32,221 nucleotides of DNA, from positions 1 to 32,221 of the forward strand of contig JASHOC010000140.1 of the NCBI GenBank assembly GCA_030041305.1, given 5' to 3'. Positions 1 through 8,190 of this stretch are shown here, piece after piece. The position numbers and the translations under genes were made by a program. Origin of the DNA: Acidobacteriaceae bacterium. GTDB taxonomy: Bacteria; Acidobacteriota; Terriglobia; Terriglobales; Acidobacteriaceae. Within the stretch, counting starts at the first letter, position 1. Each line of letters opens with the position of its first letter. The notes under the pieces were generated by a model. That model saw nothing but the letters and a program-made list of their open reading frames with translations. It did no database searches and had not been told where the DNA came from.

Positions 1-954
1 TTGTGGATTATCGAGAAGTGAGACGCTGCCATTTTGCGCCCGGGGCAGAATGAGGGGCTGCATCGTGAGCGGAATGAAGACCTGCACCGGGCTCCCCATC
101 TGCAATCCCTCAAAGCGTCCGCTGCTCACGCCCACGATCGTGACCGGCGCGCCGTTCAATGAGATGGTTTTTCCGAGGGCCGAAGGAGAGCGCGCAAATC
201 TCCGCCTCCAATAACCATCGCTGATGACAGCGACGGGACCACTGCCTGGTCCCCGGTCATCGCCTGGGGACAATGTACGGCCCAACTCCGCTGGGACTCC
301 GAGCGCTTGAAACGCGTTGCCGCTGATGAGTTCTCCATCGATCATCTCCGAATGCCCATCGATGGTCGCGGTCATCTGGGCATCCTTGAAAGCGACGAAT
401 GCCTGAACGGCATCGATCCTCGCGCGCATGGCCTCCAGCACGGCGTACGAAAATCCATTGCTGGTAAGACCTCCAGTCTCATTCGGCCCCACATCTCCCC
501 ACACCGGAGGAACGGGAAGTTCATGGCCGCTGACCCAGGTCAGCATCCTCAAGTCGTGAGGGCTCGCCACGGGCAGAGTGTCGAACAATACTGATTTTGC
601 GGCGCTAAAGATCGCGGTATTGGCGCCGATTCCAAGGCCAAGCGAGGCGATGGCGACAAAGGTCATAACTGGATCCCGCCGCAGTTGCCGCGTGGCGAAT
701 TTGAGATCGCGCCATAAGGTGACTAACGAGAATACGGTGCGTTGCTCGTAGTGGCGCTCTCTAAGAAGGGCTGCGTTGCCAAACTGCCGTCGCGCCGCTG
801 CTTCAGCATCGCAAGGCGCCATGCCTTGGAGAACGAAGCGCTCCTTCCGCATCTCGATGTGCAGTTGGATCTCGTTTTCCAGTTCGCCATTTGCCCGCCG
901 CCGAGCAAACAGCCCTCGAAGCTTTGCCATGAACACGCGGATTTGAATGGTCAT
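1..954 (-). CDS. ADOP-type ABC transporter permease (MacB/FtsX family), N-terminal part, cut by left window edge
   Basis: The frame is open from an ATG at 954 to the window edge, giving 318 codons without a stop. After a basic, alpha-helical N-terminal segment typical of acidobacterial permeases of this class, a hydrophobic stretch at about residues 98-118 (MTFVAIASLGLGIGANTAIF) is the first membrane helix of the MacB periplasmic-core architecture. The sequence after it (DTLPVASPHDLRML, then VISDGYWRRRF and GKTISLNGAPVTIVGV) matches the periplasmic core domain of MacB-like permeases. Such proteins are inner-membrane subunits of ABC exporters or mechanotransmission complexes; the substrate is unknown. 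A good ribosome site (GGGGGAGC) precedes the ATG, which lies two bases after the stop of the PadR gene, so the two are surely co-transcribed. The C-terminal part lies outside the window. Confidence 0.85.
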   Translation of the reverse strand, partial: MTIQIRVFMAKLRGLFARRRANGELENEIQLHIEMRKERFVLQGMAPCDAEAAARRQFGNAALLRERHYEQRTVFSLVTLWRDLKFATRQLRRDPVMTFVAIASLGLGIGANTAIFSAAKSVLFDTLPVASPHDLRMLTWVSGHELPVPPVWGDVGPNETGGLTSNGFSYAVLEAMRARIDAVQAFVAFKDAQMTATIDGHSEMIDGELISGNAFQALGVPAELGRTLSPGDDRGPGSGPVAVISDGYWRRRFARSPSALGKTISLNGAPVTIVGVSSGRFEGLQMGSPVQVFIPLTMQPLILPRAQNGSVSLLDNPQ

Positions 955-956
955 GG

Positions 957-1301
957 TTATTGCTCCCCCTGAAGGCCGAGTACACGGGTTATGGCGCCGG
1001 ATATCCGCTCCCAATTCCCGGTCTCGATCGCGAGCTGCTTGAGGCCGGTTTTTGTAATCGAGTAATATCTCGCTTTTCGGTTGTTCTCCGAAACGCCCCA
1101 CTTGGCCACGATCCAGCGCTGCTGCTGCAATCGCAACAGCGAGGTGTACACTGTGCCCTCGTTCAACTTCAGTACATCCTCACTCACCTGTTCAATGCGT
1201 CTCGCGATTCCAAACCCATGCTGTGGACCCAGAGCGTGAAGGGTTTTGAGGATCATCAGGTCGAGAGTGCCTTGCAGAACTTCCGATCTTTCGGGGGGCA
1301 T
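957..1301 (-). CDS. PadR family transcriptional regulator
   Basis: A 114-aa winged-helix DNA-binding protein. It opens with the hallmark PadR N-terminus (LQGTLDLMILKTL), followed by HGFGIARRIEQVS, the recognition-helix region LNEGTVYTSLLRLQQQ, and the beta-wing segment KARYYSITKTGLKQL. The start at 1301 is chosen because AAGGAAG lies just upstream and the protein then begins at the usual PadR position; a 38-residue upstream extension in the same frame has no family support. The gene is followed within two bases by the ADOP permease, an arrangement very common in Acidobacteria where the PadR protein probably represses the transporter operon. The inducing ligand cannot be told from the sequence. 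Confidence 0.9.
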   Translation of the reverse strand: MPPERSEVLQGTLDLMILKTLHALGPQHGFGIARRIEQVSEDVLKLNEGTVYTSLLRLQQQRWIVAKWGVSENNRKARYYSITKTGLKQLAIETGNWERISGAITRVLGLQGEQ

Positions 1302-1552
1302 CGCATCTTCCTTTGCACATTCCAAAGGTACAGCGACTCCTTCGCAATGTCCATAGGGAAGTTCCGGCGATTTTCGGGTGCTTCTGTTTGGATTCGCGAG
1401 AGCCGGGTAAGCCACTCATCGAGCTCGCTTCGCGATCTGGCGGGAAACAGGTGCCAGGGCGGGATTGGTTGGCTTTGAGCTTCGCCACCATCCGTTGCTT
1501 GAACGTAACCCGCCAGCCGGTGAAGGCGCCTGGCTCTCGACTTAAGGGTGGC

Positions 1553-3469
1553 TCAGTTTACCAGATTTAATGTTTGCTCCAGCTGCGGCCGCGATTCGTG
1601 GCCGGCGTAGGCTGCCAGGACGTCGCCGCGATTGGCTCCATTTTCCGAAGCGTGGCGCCCCGTTTCGGGCGGAACCGGATTGTAGGGCAAGAAGACGCGG
1701 AAGGTTGAGCCGCAGACGGGATTGCGCTCCGCCCAGATGCGGCCGGCATGTTGCTGGACGATGTTGCGACAGATGGCCAAGCCCAGGCCGGTACCCCCTT
1801 TCTGACGGGAGTCCGAGGCATCGACCTGCTGGAAGCGGCCGAAGATGGATTCCAGTTTGTCGGCGGGAATGCCGCGGCCATGGTCAATGATAGAGAGGGT
1901 AACGCCGTTCGATTCGGTGCGCAACATGATGAAGATTGTGGAGTTGGGCGGAGAGAACTTGACGGCGTTGGAGAGCAGATTGGTGACCACCTGGACCAAG
2001 CGCTCGGGGTTGGCGGCAATCTCCACTTCGGTGGCGTCGTGGATAAGCTCCACGCCGGCGGCATCCGCCACCGGCCGCATGCCGTCGATGGCCAGGCGAA
2101 CGATCTCGGCCAACTGGACAGGTTGGAAAGCGAGGGGTTCGAGGCCACTCTGGAGGCGTTCCAGATCGAGAATGTCGTTAATCAGGGACATGAGGCGGTC
2201 GGAGTTAGCGAGGGCAATGCGGAACAGGTTTGCCGTCTTCTCGCTCATCCGACTCTGAATGTCCAGGGAGAGCAGGCCCAGCGCCCCGCGGATGGAAGTG
2301 AGTGGGGTGCGCAACTCGTGGCTGACGGTGGAGATGAACTCGTTCTTGAGGCGGTCAAGGGCATTGCGATGGCTGATGTCGCGAAAGCTGAGCACGGAGG
2401 CGGAAAAGCGCTCTTGATCGAGGATGGGGGTCAGGGCATATTCGACTGGGAAGGAACTGCCGTCGCTGCGGAAAATGGTGTCCTCGCCGGAGGTGGCCGT
2501 CGGCCGTCCGATGGCGCACAGCAAGGCGCAGTCCTCTCCGCACTGCGCATTGGAGGTCGCGGAACCGTGCAGCAGCACATGCACCGGCTTGCCGATCAGG
2601 CTGGGGGCCGGTGCGCCAAGAAGGCGAGCGGCGGCCGGGTTGGCGAAGCTGACCAGGCCGTGGCTGTCCACGCCGCAGATGCCGTCGGCAACAGAGTCGA
2701 GCAGGATCTCCTGCTGACGGTAGAGTTTCTCGGACCGGTCTCGTTCCCATGAGCGGGCCAACATCTGTCCCAGCGAGGAGGCGACCGTCTCGACGGCTGC
2801 CATGGCCTCGCGATTTTCGCGAAGGCAAAAATGGCAATAGAATTCGAGAACGCCCACCACCTTGTTGCCCACACGGACGGGGATCGCACACCCGGAGACC
2901 ATTCCGTGGCGGCGGGCGGCTTGAGCGCGCGGGCTGAGGGGCAGGGAGGTAAGGTCGGTAATCCATATCGGGCGGCCTTCCTGCCATACCCTTCCTGGCA
3001 GATCGACAGCGCCGCTGAAGGTGAGCCCAACGCTCTCTTGGAAGATGGTCTCCGCGCGCCGGCCCGGAGCCGCCCAGGCAGAGCAGAATTCCAGCCGATT
3101 CTCCTCCTCATTGACCTCCCATCGGAGGGCCGCGTCCCACCCCTGGGAGACGCAGAGTGCCTCGAGCATCCGCATGGTCGCAATCTCCGGGGACGAGCTT
3201 TCGCCCACAATTTCGCTCACCACCAGTTGCAGGGCCACGCGGCGCTCGCGCTGCGCCATCAGGCGAAGAACCAGGACTGCGGCGGAAGCTCCGGCAACGA
3301 AGATCAGCAGCGGTTGGACGCGAGGGTCAACCGCCAAGCGCGGCGCCCATATTCGGAGGACGACGGCCCACACCAAGCCTACCAGGAAAAGCAAAATGAG
3401 GTTAAGGAGACGACGGGTTTCCAGTTGAGCGCCGCTAGTTGTTCCCATCATTTGGGACTGGCCCACCAT
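1553..3469 (-). CDS. Membrane-bound hybrid-sensor histidine kinase (2 TM - GAF - PAS - HisKA - HATPase)
   Basis: A 638-aa sensor kinase. Two hydrophobic segments near residues 20-45 and 52-70 anchor it in the inner membrane with almost no periplasmic loop, so sensing is probably cytoplasmic or in the membrane. A GAF domain spans about residues 80-240 and a PAS domain about 250-365 (VADGICGVDSHGLVSFANPA). The dimerisation/phosphoacceptor domain carries the H-box STVSHELRTPLTSI, and the ATPase domain shows the N-box (NLLSNAVKFS), G1 (DHGRGIP) and G2 (GTGLGLAI). All catalytic motifs are intact. There is no receiver domain and no response regulator beside it, so it is an orphan kinase whose partner must be elsewhere. 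The start at 3469 is supported by GGGGGAG a few bases upstream. The PAS domain includes clustered cysteines (CGEDCALLC) that could bind a metal or sense redox state; that is inference. Confidence 0.92.
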   Translation of the reverse strand: MVGQSQMMGTTSGAQLETRRLLNLILLFLVGLVWAVVLRIWAPRLAVDPRVQPLLIFVAGASAAVLVLRLMAQRERRVALQLVVSEIVGESSSPEIATMRMLEALCVSQGWDAALRWEVNEEENRLEFCSAWAAPGRRAETIFQESVGLTFSGAVDLPGRVWQEGRPIWITDLTSLPLSPRAQAARRHGMVSGCAIPVRVGNKVVGVLEFYCHFCLRENREAMAAVETVASSLGQMLARSWERDRSEKLYRQQEILLDSVADGICGVDSHGLVSFANPAAARLLGAPAPSLIGKPVHVLLHGSATSNAQCGEDCALLCAIGRPTATSGEDTIFRSDGSSFPVEYALTPILDQERFSASVLSFRDISHRNALDRLKNEFISTVSHELRTPLTSIRGALGLLSLDIQSRMSEKTANLFRIALANSDRLMSLINDILDLERLQSGLEPLAFQPVQLAEIVRLAIDGMRPVADAAGVELIHDATEVEIAANPERLVQVVTNLLSNAVKFSPPNSTIFIMLRTESNGVTLSIIDHGRGIPADKLESIFGRFQQVDASDSRQKGGTGLGLAICRNIVQQHAGRIWAERNPVCGSTFRVFLPYNPVPPETGRHASENGANRGDVLAAYAGHESRPQLEQTLNLVN

Positions 3470-4072
3470 GGCTCCCCCTAAAAAGTAGACAGAACTTTCA
3501 TCCTGTATCGTCGGCTGCCGCCCAGAAAGTAGTCTTGCTCAGCAAACGGCTGAATATGTGGATAGGAGCAAGCGAATCACCGTTCTGCAGGAAGCCGGCC
3601 TATGTTGACTGGAAGCAAGCGAATCACCGTTCTGCGGGAAGCCGCTAACCTTTATTAGTCAATAAGTTGTAGGTAGGTTGGCCCAAGGGGGTGTAATCAT
3701 TTGTATACATTTGAATCCAGACCATTACAGACCACTTGATGCAGAATCCCAATAGCATGAACAGAATCACGGGATGCGTGAGTGGCACCGATTCGATGGA
3801 CCGTGCGCTCTCGGGGGCTCTGGGCCGCGTAATCGGTAGCCAACATCGGAAGCGCCTCGTGGAGAGAGCTTGGCTTTAGGGCCGGTTTCGTCCGCGAGGC
3901 GCTTTCGATTTGGCGCACATTGGAACGATTCCAAAACCGGACCAACGGCAACTAGTTCAAAATTTGCTCTTTGAGGGTGGTTCGGAGTGCTCGCCGGAAT
4001 CCGGCTTTTCGGACCGGTCTAAATCGTTTCTATCCTAAAGTTTAGGATCAATTTAACATCCAAAATCCAAAT
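3470..4072. other. Intergenic region, 603 bases, no convincing gene
   Basis: This stretch is less GC-rich than its surroundings. It holds a 30-bp direct repeat (see separate entry) and a 17-base palindrome at 4032-4048 (ATCCTAAAGTTTAGGAT). An 84-codon open frame on the minus strand (3697-3951) has no recognisable family and no ribosome site I would trust. I see no RNA gene here other than the adjacent tRNA. Confidence 0.5.
3568..3644. repeat. Pair of 30-bp direct repeats
   Basis: The units lie at 3568-3597 and 3615-3644, begin GCAAGCGAATCACCGTTCTG and end GGAAGCCG. They differ at one position (A versus G) and start 47 bases apart. They sit in the upstream region of the histidine kinase gene. 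Only two copies are present, so this is not a CRISPR array. Confidence 0.8.
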
Positions 4073-4148
4073 TGGTGGAGCTGAGCGGGATCGAACCGCT
4101 GGCCTCCTCGTTGCGAACGAGGCGCTCTCCCAGCTGAGCTACAGCCCC
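4073..4148 (-). tRNA. tRNA-Ala (anticodon CGC)
   Basis: Read on the minus strand the 76-nt sequence folds as a full cloverleaf: acceptor GGGGCTG pairing with CAGCTCC (one G-U pair), D-stem GCTC/GAGC, anticodon stem CCTCG/CGAGG around loop TTCGCAA with anticodon CGC, T-stem AGCGG/CCGCT with loop TTCGATC, and a genomically encoded CCA end. The CGC anticodon reads the GCG alanine codon, heavily used in this GC-rich genome. Confidence 0.97.
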
Positions 4149-4160
4149 ACGATGGCTTTT

Positions 4161-4166
4161 ATTTTA
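4161..4166 (-). promoter_or_regulatory. Candidate -10 element for tRNA-Ala
   Basis: TAAAAT on the minus strand ends 12 bases before the mature tRNA 5' end, the spacing expected for a sigma-70 start a few bases upstream of the tRNA. No clear -35 hexamer is visible, so support is moderate. Confidence 0.35.
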
Positions 4167-4222
4167 GCAGCGAGTTGCGAATCCCGGAAGGCGCGCGGAA
4201 AGGATGGGGGATCACTGGGCCC

Positions 4223-5941
4223 CTACGGTCCCATGCTGGTTGGGGTGCAGGGATCATAACCGAGGCTCGTGGGAGTGGTCGGCGGCGGGGGGCTGGGCGG
4301 AGTGGCCCAGGGGACATTGGTGAAATCGAAGAAGTCCAACAAGTTGGGCTGGGCGGCGTCGCGCGCGGTGAGATGAGCGCTGGGGCCGATGAAGCGGCTC
4401 TCGACAAATTGGATGACCGCGGTGTGGTCCATGGGGATGTGCGAGACGTAGTGGCGGCGGGTGAAAGGCGAAATGACCATATTGGGTACGCGGAATCCAA
4501 GTTGCGCTGCGTAGCCCTGTTCTGCTGCGGCGTCGCCAGGATTCGTGCCTGGATCTCCGGTGTGCAGGTCGCAGTGTGTGGTTGGCGCGCCACCGGGAGG
4601 AAGGCACGGGTTAAAGCTGTCGGGGTTCACGGCGATGGTTGAAATATCGGGGATGCTGCCGAGCGAGGCGTCCGTATTGTCGTTGGAATGGCTGGGGACG
4701 GGGGGAACGTGATCGTACGGGCCGCCGCCTTCGTCATAGCTGAAGAAGAAAACCGAACTGCTCCATTCCGGGCTGGCCATGAGCGCGTTGATGACCTGGG
4801 CCACCTGTGTCTGGCCAGTAAGGACCGATTCTCCGGAACCGGGATGCTCGTCATTGTTGCCGTATCCGGGTTCAATAAACGCGAAGCTGGGAAGCGCGCT
4901 GTTGGTCAAATCAATGAAATATTGAGAAAGGGGCGCAATGCGGTTTGGATCGATACAGAAGGAGTTGGTGTTGTCGCCCACCACGCTCGATGCCTCTGCC
5001 GGGGGGGTGCACGGGGCGCCGGACGGGTTTTCGTAGAGGTATTGATTGGAGTAAGTCAAGGCTGAAAAGTTGGTGGCCGGGAACAGGGCATTGGGGGCCT
5101 TTGGACAGTCGTCTTCTTCCAGACAAAAACCTTGGGTTACGGTGTAGTAGATTTTCCACGACACGTTCGCCTGATCGAGTTCTTGAAAAATGTTGGGTAT
5201 ATCGAGTTGCGGCAAACCATCGATGCCTGGGCTATACACGAGTCCTTGCGTGGTTCCTCCGGTGAAAGTTGCGATGCGGTTGTCCGCAGTGTAGCTCGCG
5301 ACCGGCGAGAACCAACGATCGCTGACGGCGAATTGTGAGGCCATGTAATAGTAATAATTGAGAAATGTCTGATCGTAGTATCCCATGGCGCGCTGCCCCG
5401 TCATGTCAGTAAAGCTGCCGGCGCAGATGCTGCCTCCAGAGGCGGCGCAACTCTTTGCGTAACCCTCGGCCGTGTGAACAAAGCCATCCATGTTAATGGG
5501 CCGCGAGGCAAGAAAGTCATAGCGGTTCACGTCTCCATAGCTGGACAGCCAGTCGGAGCTCATATCGTCAACGCAGGTGCTGGCGAATTTAAACAGGGAA
5601 AACGGCTGACCTTCGTCGTTGAGGTTGCTGATAGTGGAAAGCTTGTCGTCGATGCCGTCGACCGTGTACGTGTTGCCGTCTTCGCTTTGCGTCCAGCCGT
5701 TCGCCTGACGGTAGGGATTGAGCATGCCGAAGTAACTGTCGAAGGCATGGTTCTCCTGCATCATGAAGATGACGTGATCGATCTCGTTAACAGAGCCAGT
5801 GGATGGCGAGGAAGAACCGGAGGGGCTGGATGTGGAGCTTTGCACAGCCCCGCCGCACCCGAAGAGCGCTGCAAGGATTAGGGCGGTCGCCGCGATCGCG
5901 ATTAGCCCGGACAAGCTAGCCGGGCAGTTGCGCTGCATCAT
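4223..5941 (-). CDS. Lipoprotein phosphoesterase (phospholipase C / acid phosphatase AcpA family)
   Basis: A 572-aa protein of the phosphoesterase family PF04185. Residues 1-29 form a lipoprotein signal peptide ending in the lipobox LFGC (Cys29), followed by a Ser/Pro-rich linker. The family's metal-binding N-terminal motif is clear (IDHVIFMMQENHAFDSYFG), as is the C-terminal metal motif FSYDEGGGPYDHVPPVP; a late segment (VISPFTRRHYVSHIPMDHTAVIQF) is also conserved. The family cleaves phosphomonoesters or phospholipids outside the cytoplasm, so a role in phosphate scavenging from organic phosphorus is plausible, but the substrate cannot be fixed. AAGGAGG lies about 10 bases before the ATG at 5941. 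The gene stands alone between the tRNA and a 559-base noncoding stretch. Confidence 0.9.
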   Translation of the reverse strand: MMQRNCPASLSGLIAIAATALILAALFGCGGAVQSSTSSPSGSSSPSTGSVNEIDHVIFMMQENHAFDSYFGMLNPYRQANGWTQSEDGNTYTVDGIDDKLSTISNLNDEGQPFSLFKFASTCVDDMSSDWLSSYGDVNRYDFLASRPINMDGFVHTAEGYAKSCAASGGSICAGSFTDMTGQRAMGYYDQTFLNYYYYMASQFAVSDRWFSPVASYTADNRIATFTGGTTQGLVYSPGIDGLPQLDIPNIFQELDQANVSWKIYYTVTQGFCLEEDDCPKAPNALFPATNFSALTYSNQYLYENPSGAPCTPPAEASSVVGDNTNSFCIDPNRIAPLSQYFIDLTNSALPSFAFIEPGYGNNDEHPGSGESVLTGQTQVAQVINALMASPEWSSSVFFFSYDEGGGPYDHVPPVPSHSNDNTDASLGSIPDISTIAVNPDSFNPCLPPGGAPTTHCDLHTGDPGTNPGDAAAEQGYAAQLGFRVPNMVISPFTRRHYVSHIPMDHTAVIQFVESRFIGPSAHLTARDAAQPNLLDFFDFTNVPWATPPSPPPPTTPTSLGYDPCTPTSMGP

Positions 5942-6500
5942 CGGCTAAAAGCCTCCTTTCCCGCACGTTCTCTTTGCAGGCAAGGTTGAGAGCTCTCGCG
6001 GACGGGCGGCGAGACGAGCGCAGCAGAAACGCGAGCAGACTGGAGACCAAGCGATCGAGATCCGCATCTCGCTTGCGCCGGCTCCTGGCGGGCGCCGGTC
6101 TCGACCACTCTTGAGATGCAAAAAACCAACTGCGTGTTTGTCCGGGCAGGGGTTGGCGGGCGGCGGATCTCGCGCCTTCGTGCGAGAGAAGCGGCGAAGT
6201 CCGAGCAAAAAATTCTGAGGCGCTACGCGGGAATGCGGGCACAAGAACAGCTCGATGAGTTGGTTCGCGTTTGGGGGAAAGAACGCAGTTGCGGCGGTTT
6301 AGGAAATCATGTGGGGTCGCCAGAATCGTGCGGGGTCGCCGCTCCTACCGCCCCAACGGCGAAAAAGCTGTCGCGCCAGCTCGGCTTCTTTGGTATTTGC
6401 CTACAGCAGTTCCTAAACCGCTATCGAGCTGGATTCTGCGACGCGCGTGCGCAAGGCGTGGGGGAGCGAAGAGCTCATTCAAGAGCTGAAGCAGGTTTTG
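5942..6500. other. Intergenic region, 559 bases, holding an inverted-repeat element
   Basis: Between rho and the phosphoesterase, both on the minus strand. Apart from the inverted-repeat-bounded element at 6294-6421 I see no gene. Several overlapping open frames here are in different frames, lack family resemblance and look like GC-rich noise. Confidence 0.5.
6294..6421 (+). repeat. Dispersed MITE-like element, copy 1 (128 bp, terminal inverted repeats)
   Basis: The ends are perfect 12-bp inverted repeats, GCGGTTTAGGAA (6294-6305) and TTCCTAAACCGC (6410-6421). Inside are further hairpin-forming pairs (TCGCCG/CGGCGA and AGCTG/CAGCT) and a duplicated GGGGTCGC. A related copy in the same orientation lies at 30456-30576: the first 36 or so bases after the left end are nearly identical (TTTAGGAAATCATGTGGGGT and onward, two mismatches) and the right part shares CTCGGCTTCT, CTACAGCA and AACCGCTAT. 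No open frame of its own. It lies about 80 bases downstream of the rho stop codon. Confidence 0.8.
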
Positions 6501-7751
6501 TTAGAGCTGATTCATGTTTTGTAGAAACTCGGCGTTGTTGCGGACTTTCTCGAGGCGGGTAATGAGCAGTTCCATGGCTTCAACGGGCGAGAGCGGGTTG
6601 AGGACGCGGCGCAGGACAAAAACGCGCTGCAAATCTTCCTTGGGAATGAGCAGCTCTTCCTTGCGCGTGCCGGAGCGCTGGATGTCGATGGCCGGGAAAA
6701 CGCGCTTGTCGACAAGCTTGCGGTCGAGGATGATTTCCATATTGCCAGTGCCCTTGAATTCTTCGAAGATGACTTCGTCCATGCGCGAGCCGGTGTCGAC
6801 CAGGGCGGTGGCGATGATGGTGAGCGAGCCGCCTTCTTCGATATTGCGTGCGGCGCCGAAGAAGCGCTTGGGCCGCTGGAGGGCGTTGGAGTCGACGCCG
6901 CCGGAGAGCACCTTGCCGGATGGCGGCACGATGGTGTTGTAGGCGCGGGCGAGGCGCGTGATGGAGTCGAGCAGGATGACGACGTCGCGCTTGTGCTCGA
7001 CCAGGCGCTTGGCCTTTTCGATGACCATCTCGGCCACCTGCACGTGACGGGCGGCAGGCTCGTCGAACGTGGAGCTGATGACTTCTCCCTTGACGGAGCG
7101 CTGCATGTCGGTGACTTCCTCGGGGCGCTCGTCAATGAGCAGAACGATGAGCACCACTTCAGGGTGGTTGGTGGTGATGGAATTGGCAATGGACTGCAGG
7201 AGCATGGTTTTGCCGGTTCGGGGCGGCGCGACGATGAGACCGCGCTGGCCCTTGCCGACCGGCGTGAGCAGGTCCATCACCCGCCCGCTGATACCCTCGC
7301 GGACGGTTTCCATTTTGACCCGCTCCTGGGGATAGAGCGGGGTCAGGTTGTCGAAGAGGATCTTGTTGCGCGTCTCCTCGGGAGACTCGAAGTTAATGGC
7401 TTCGATCTTTACCAGGGCGAAATACTTCTCGCCTTCGTGGGGAGGGCGGACGTTGCCGCTGATCGAGTCGCCGGTCTTGAGGTCGAACTTGCGAATCTGG
7501 GAGGGCGAAACGTAAATATCGTCGGGTCCAGGCAAGTAGTTGTAATCGGGCGAGCGCAAGAAGCCGTAGCCGTCGGGCAGAATTTCGAGGACGCCCTCGG
7601 CGAAGATGTGGCCCTCTTTTTCACTTTGCGCCTGCAGGATTTTGAAGATCAGGTCCTGTTTGCGAAGGCCGCTGGTGCCGGGAATCTCGAGGGTGCGCGC
7701 AATGCGGCTCAACTCGGTAATGTTCTTTTCTTTCAATTCAGCGATGGTCAT
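6501..7751 (-). CDS. rho: Transcription termination factor Rho
   Basis: A 416-aa hexameric RNA helicase that terminates transcription. The N-terminal Rho domain ([28 protein letters not shown]) is followed by the RNA-binding cold-shock-like fold ([20 protein letters not shown]) and a RecA-like ATPase: Walker [11 protein letters not shown], catalytic region [14 protein letters not shown]-loop [15 protein letters not shown], Walker [18 protein letters not shown] and R-loop region [12 protein letters not shown]. Length is the same as the E. coli protein and there is no inserted domain as seen in actinobacterial Rho. An in-frame GTG two codons upstream (7757) is an alternative start; I prefer the ATG at 7751, which matches the family N-terminus and has AGGTG just before it, although the spacing is short. 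Confidence 0.97.
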   Translation of the reverse strand: MTIAELKEKNITELSRIARTLEIPGTSGLRKQDLIFKILQAQSEKEGHIFAEGVLEILPDGYGFLRSPDYNYLPGPDDIYVSPSQIRKFDLKTGDSISGNVRPPHEGEKYFALVKIEAINFESPEETRNKILFDNLTPLYPQERVKMETVREGISGRVMDLLTPVGKGQRGLIVAPPRTGKTMLLQSIANSITTNHPEVVLIVLLIDERPEEVTDMQRSVKGEVISSTFDEPAARHVQVAEMVIEKAKRLVEHKRDVVILLDSITRLARAYNTIVPPSGKVLSGGVDSNALQRPKRFFGAARNIEEGGSLTIIATALVDTGSRMDEVIFEEFKGTGNMEIILDRKLVDKRVFPAIDIQRSGTRKEELLIPKEDLQRVFVLRRVLNPLSPVEAMELLITRLEKVRNNAEFLQNMNQL

Positions 7752-7968
7752 GTTCACCTGCGAAAAGGCGGGATGATTAGGAGGAAACGGGCGGGGGAAC
7801 AGCTCCGAAAAGGAGGCGGGAAGTCAAGCGGGCGGACGGCACAGCACGGGTTTGGAGCAACACCTGCACTCGCTTGGATTCACAAGGCGTCCGGGATGGC
7901 GAATCGCGTTCGAGAGGAACTGCTCTAAAACCATTGTCTGACTAACTATACGTTTGAAAACACGCCAC

Positions 7969-8190
7969 TTACGCGGCGCGGCGACGCTCCACCGGCTGGG
8001 TTATGGGAACCTCGTGGGCGGCCGTTGCGCCGGGGTTAGTGGCCTGAAAACGGCACAGAACATCATTGGTTGTATCCTGCAGCCGGGTGTTGGGCTTGTG
8101 CAGCTTACGGGTTGCCTTGCTTGCCAGTTGACAAAGCTGGTAGCGATTGGTCACTTGAGAAAGTGCCCCAAAAACCAAGTCGGAACGCAT
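7969..8190 (-). CDS. rpoZ: DNA-directed RNA polymerase subunit omega, acidobacterial type
   Basis: A 73-aa protein whose first 50 residues (MRSDLVFGALSQVTNRYQLC, then QLASKATRKLHKP and TRLQDTTNDVL) match the short omega subunits I know from Acidobacteria; NRYQLCQLASKATRKL corresponds to the RFELVLLAAKRARQL-type helix of canonical RpoZ. Omega helps fold and assemble the beta-prime subunit. A strong ribosome site (AGAAGGAGA) lies ahead of the ATG. The C-terminal 20 residues (Ala/Glu/Pro-rich) are not conserved in my memory. It precedes rho on the same strand with 211 bases between, so the two transcription genes may be co-expressed. Recognition rests on one helix and context; the protein diverges strongly from E. 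coli omega. Confidence 0.75.
   Translation of the reverse strand: MRSDLVFGALSQVTNRYQLCQLASKATRKLHKPNTRLQDTTNDVLCRFQATNPGATAAHEVPITQPVERRRAA

Noticed and set aside
3568..3644. Possible CRISPR array
   Set aside because: Only two repeat units with a 17-base gap and no cas genes in the window.
3697..3951. 84-codon minus-strand open frame
   Set aside because: No family resemblance, no trustworthy ribosome site, and composition no different from the surrounding noncoding DNA.
4032..4048. Palindrome downstream of tRNA-Ala as an intrinsic terminator
   Set aside because: The stem is A/T-rich and short and is not followed by a U-run on the transcribed strand.
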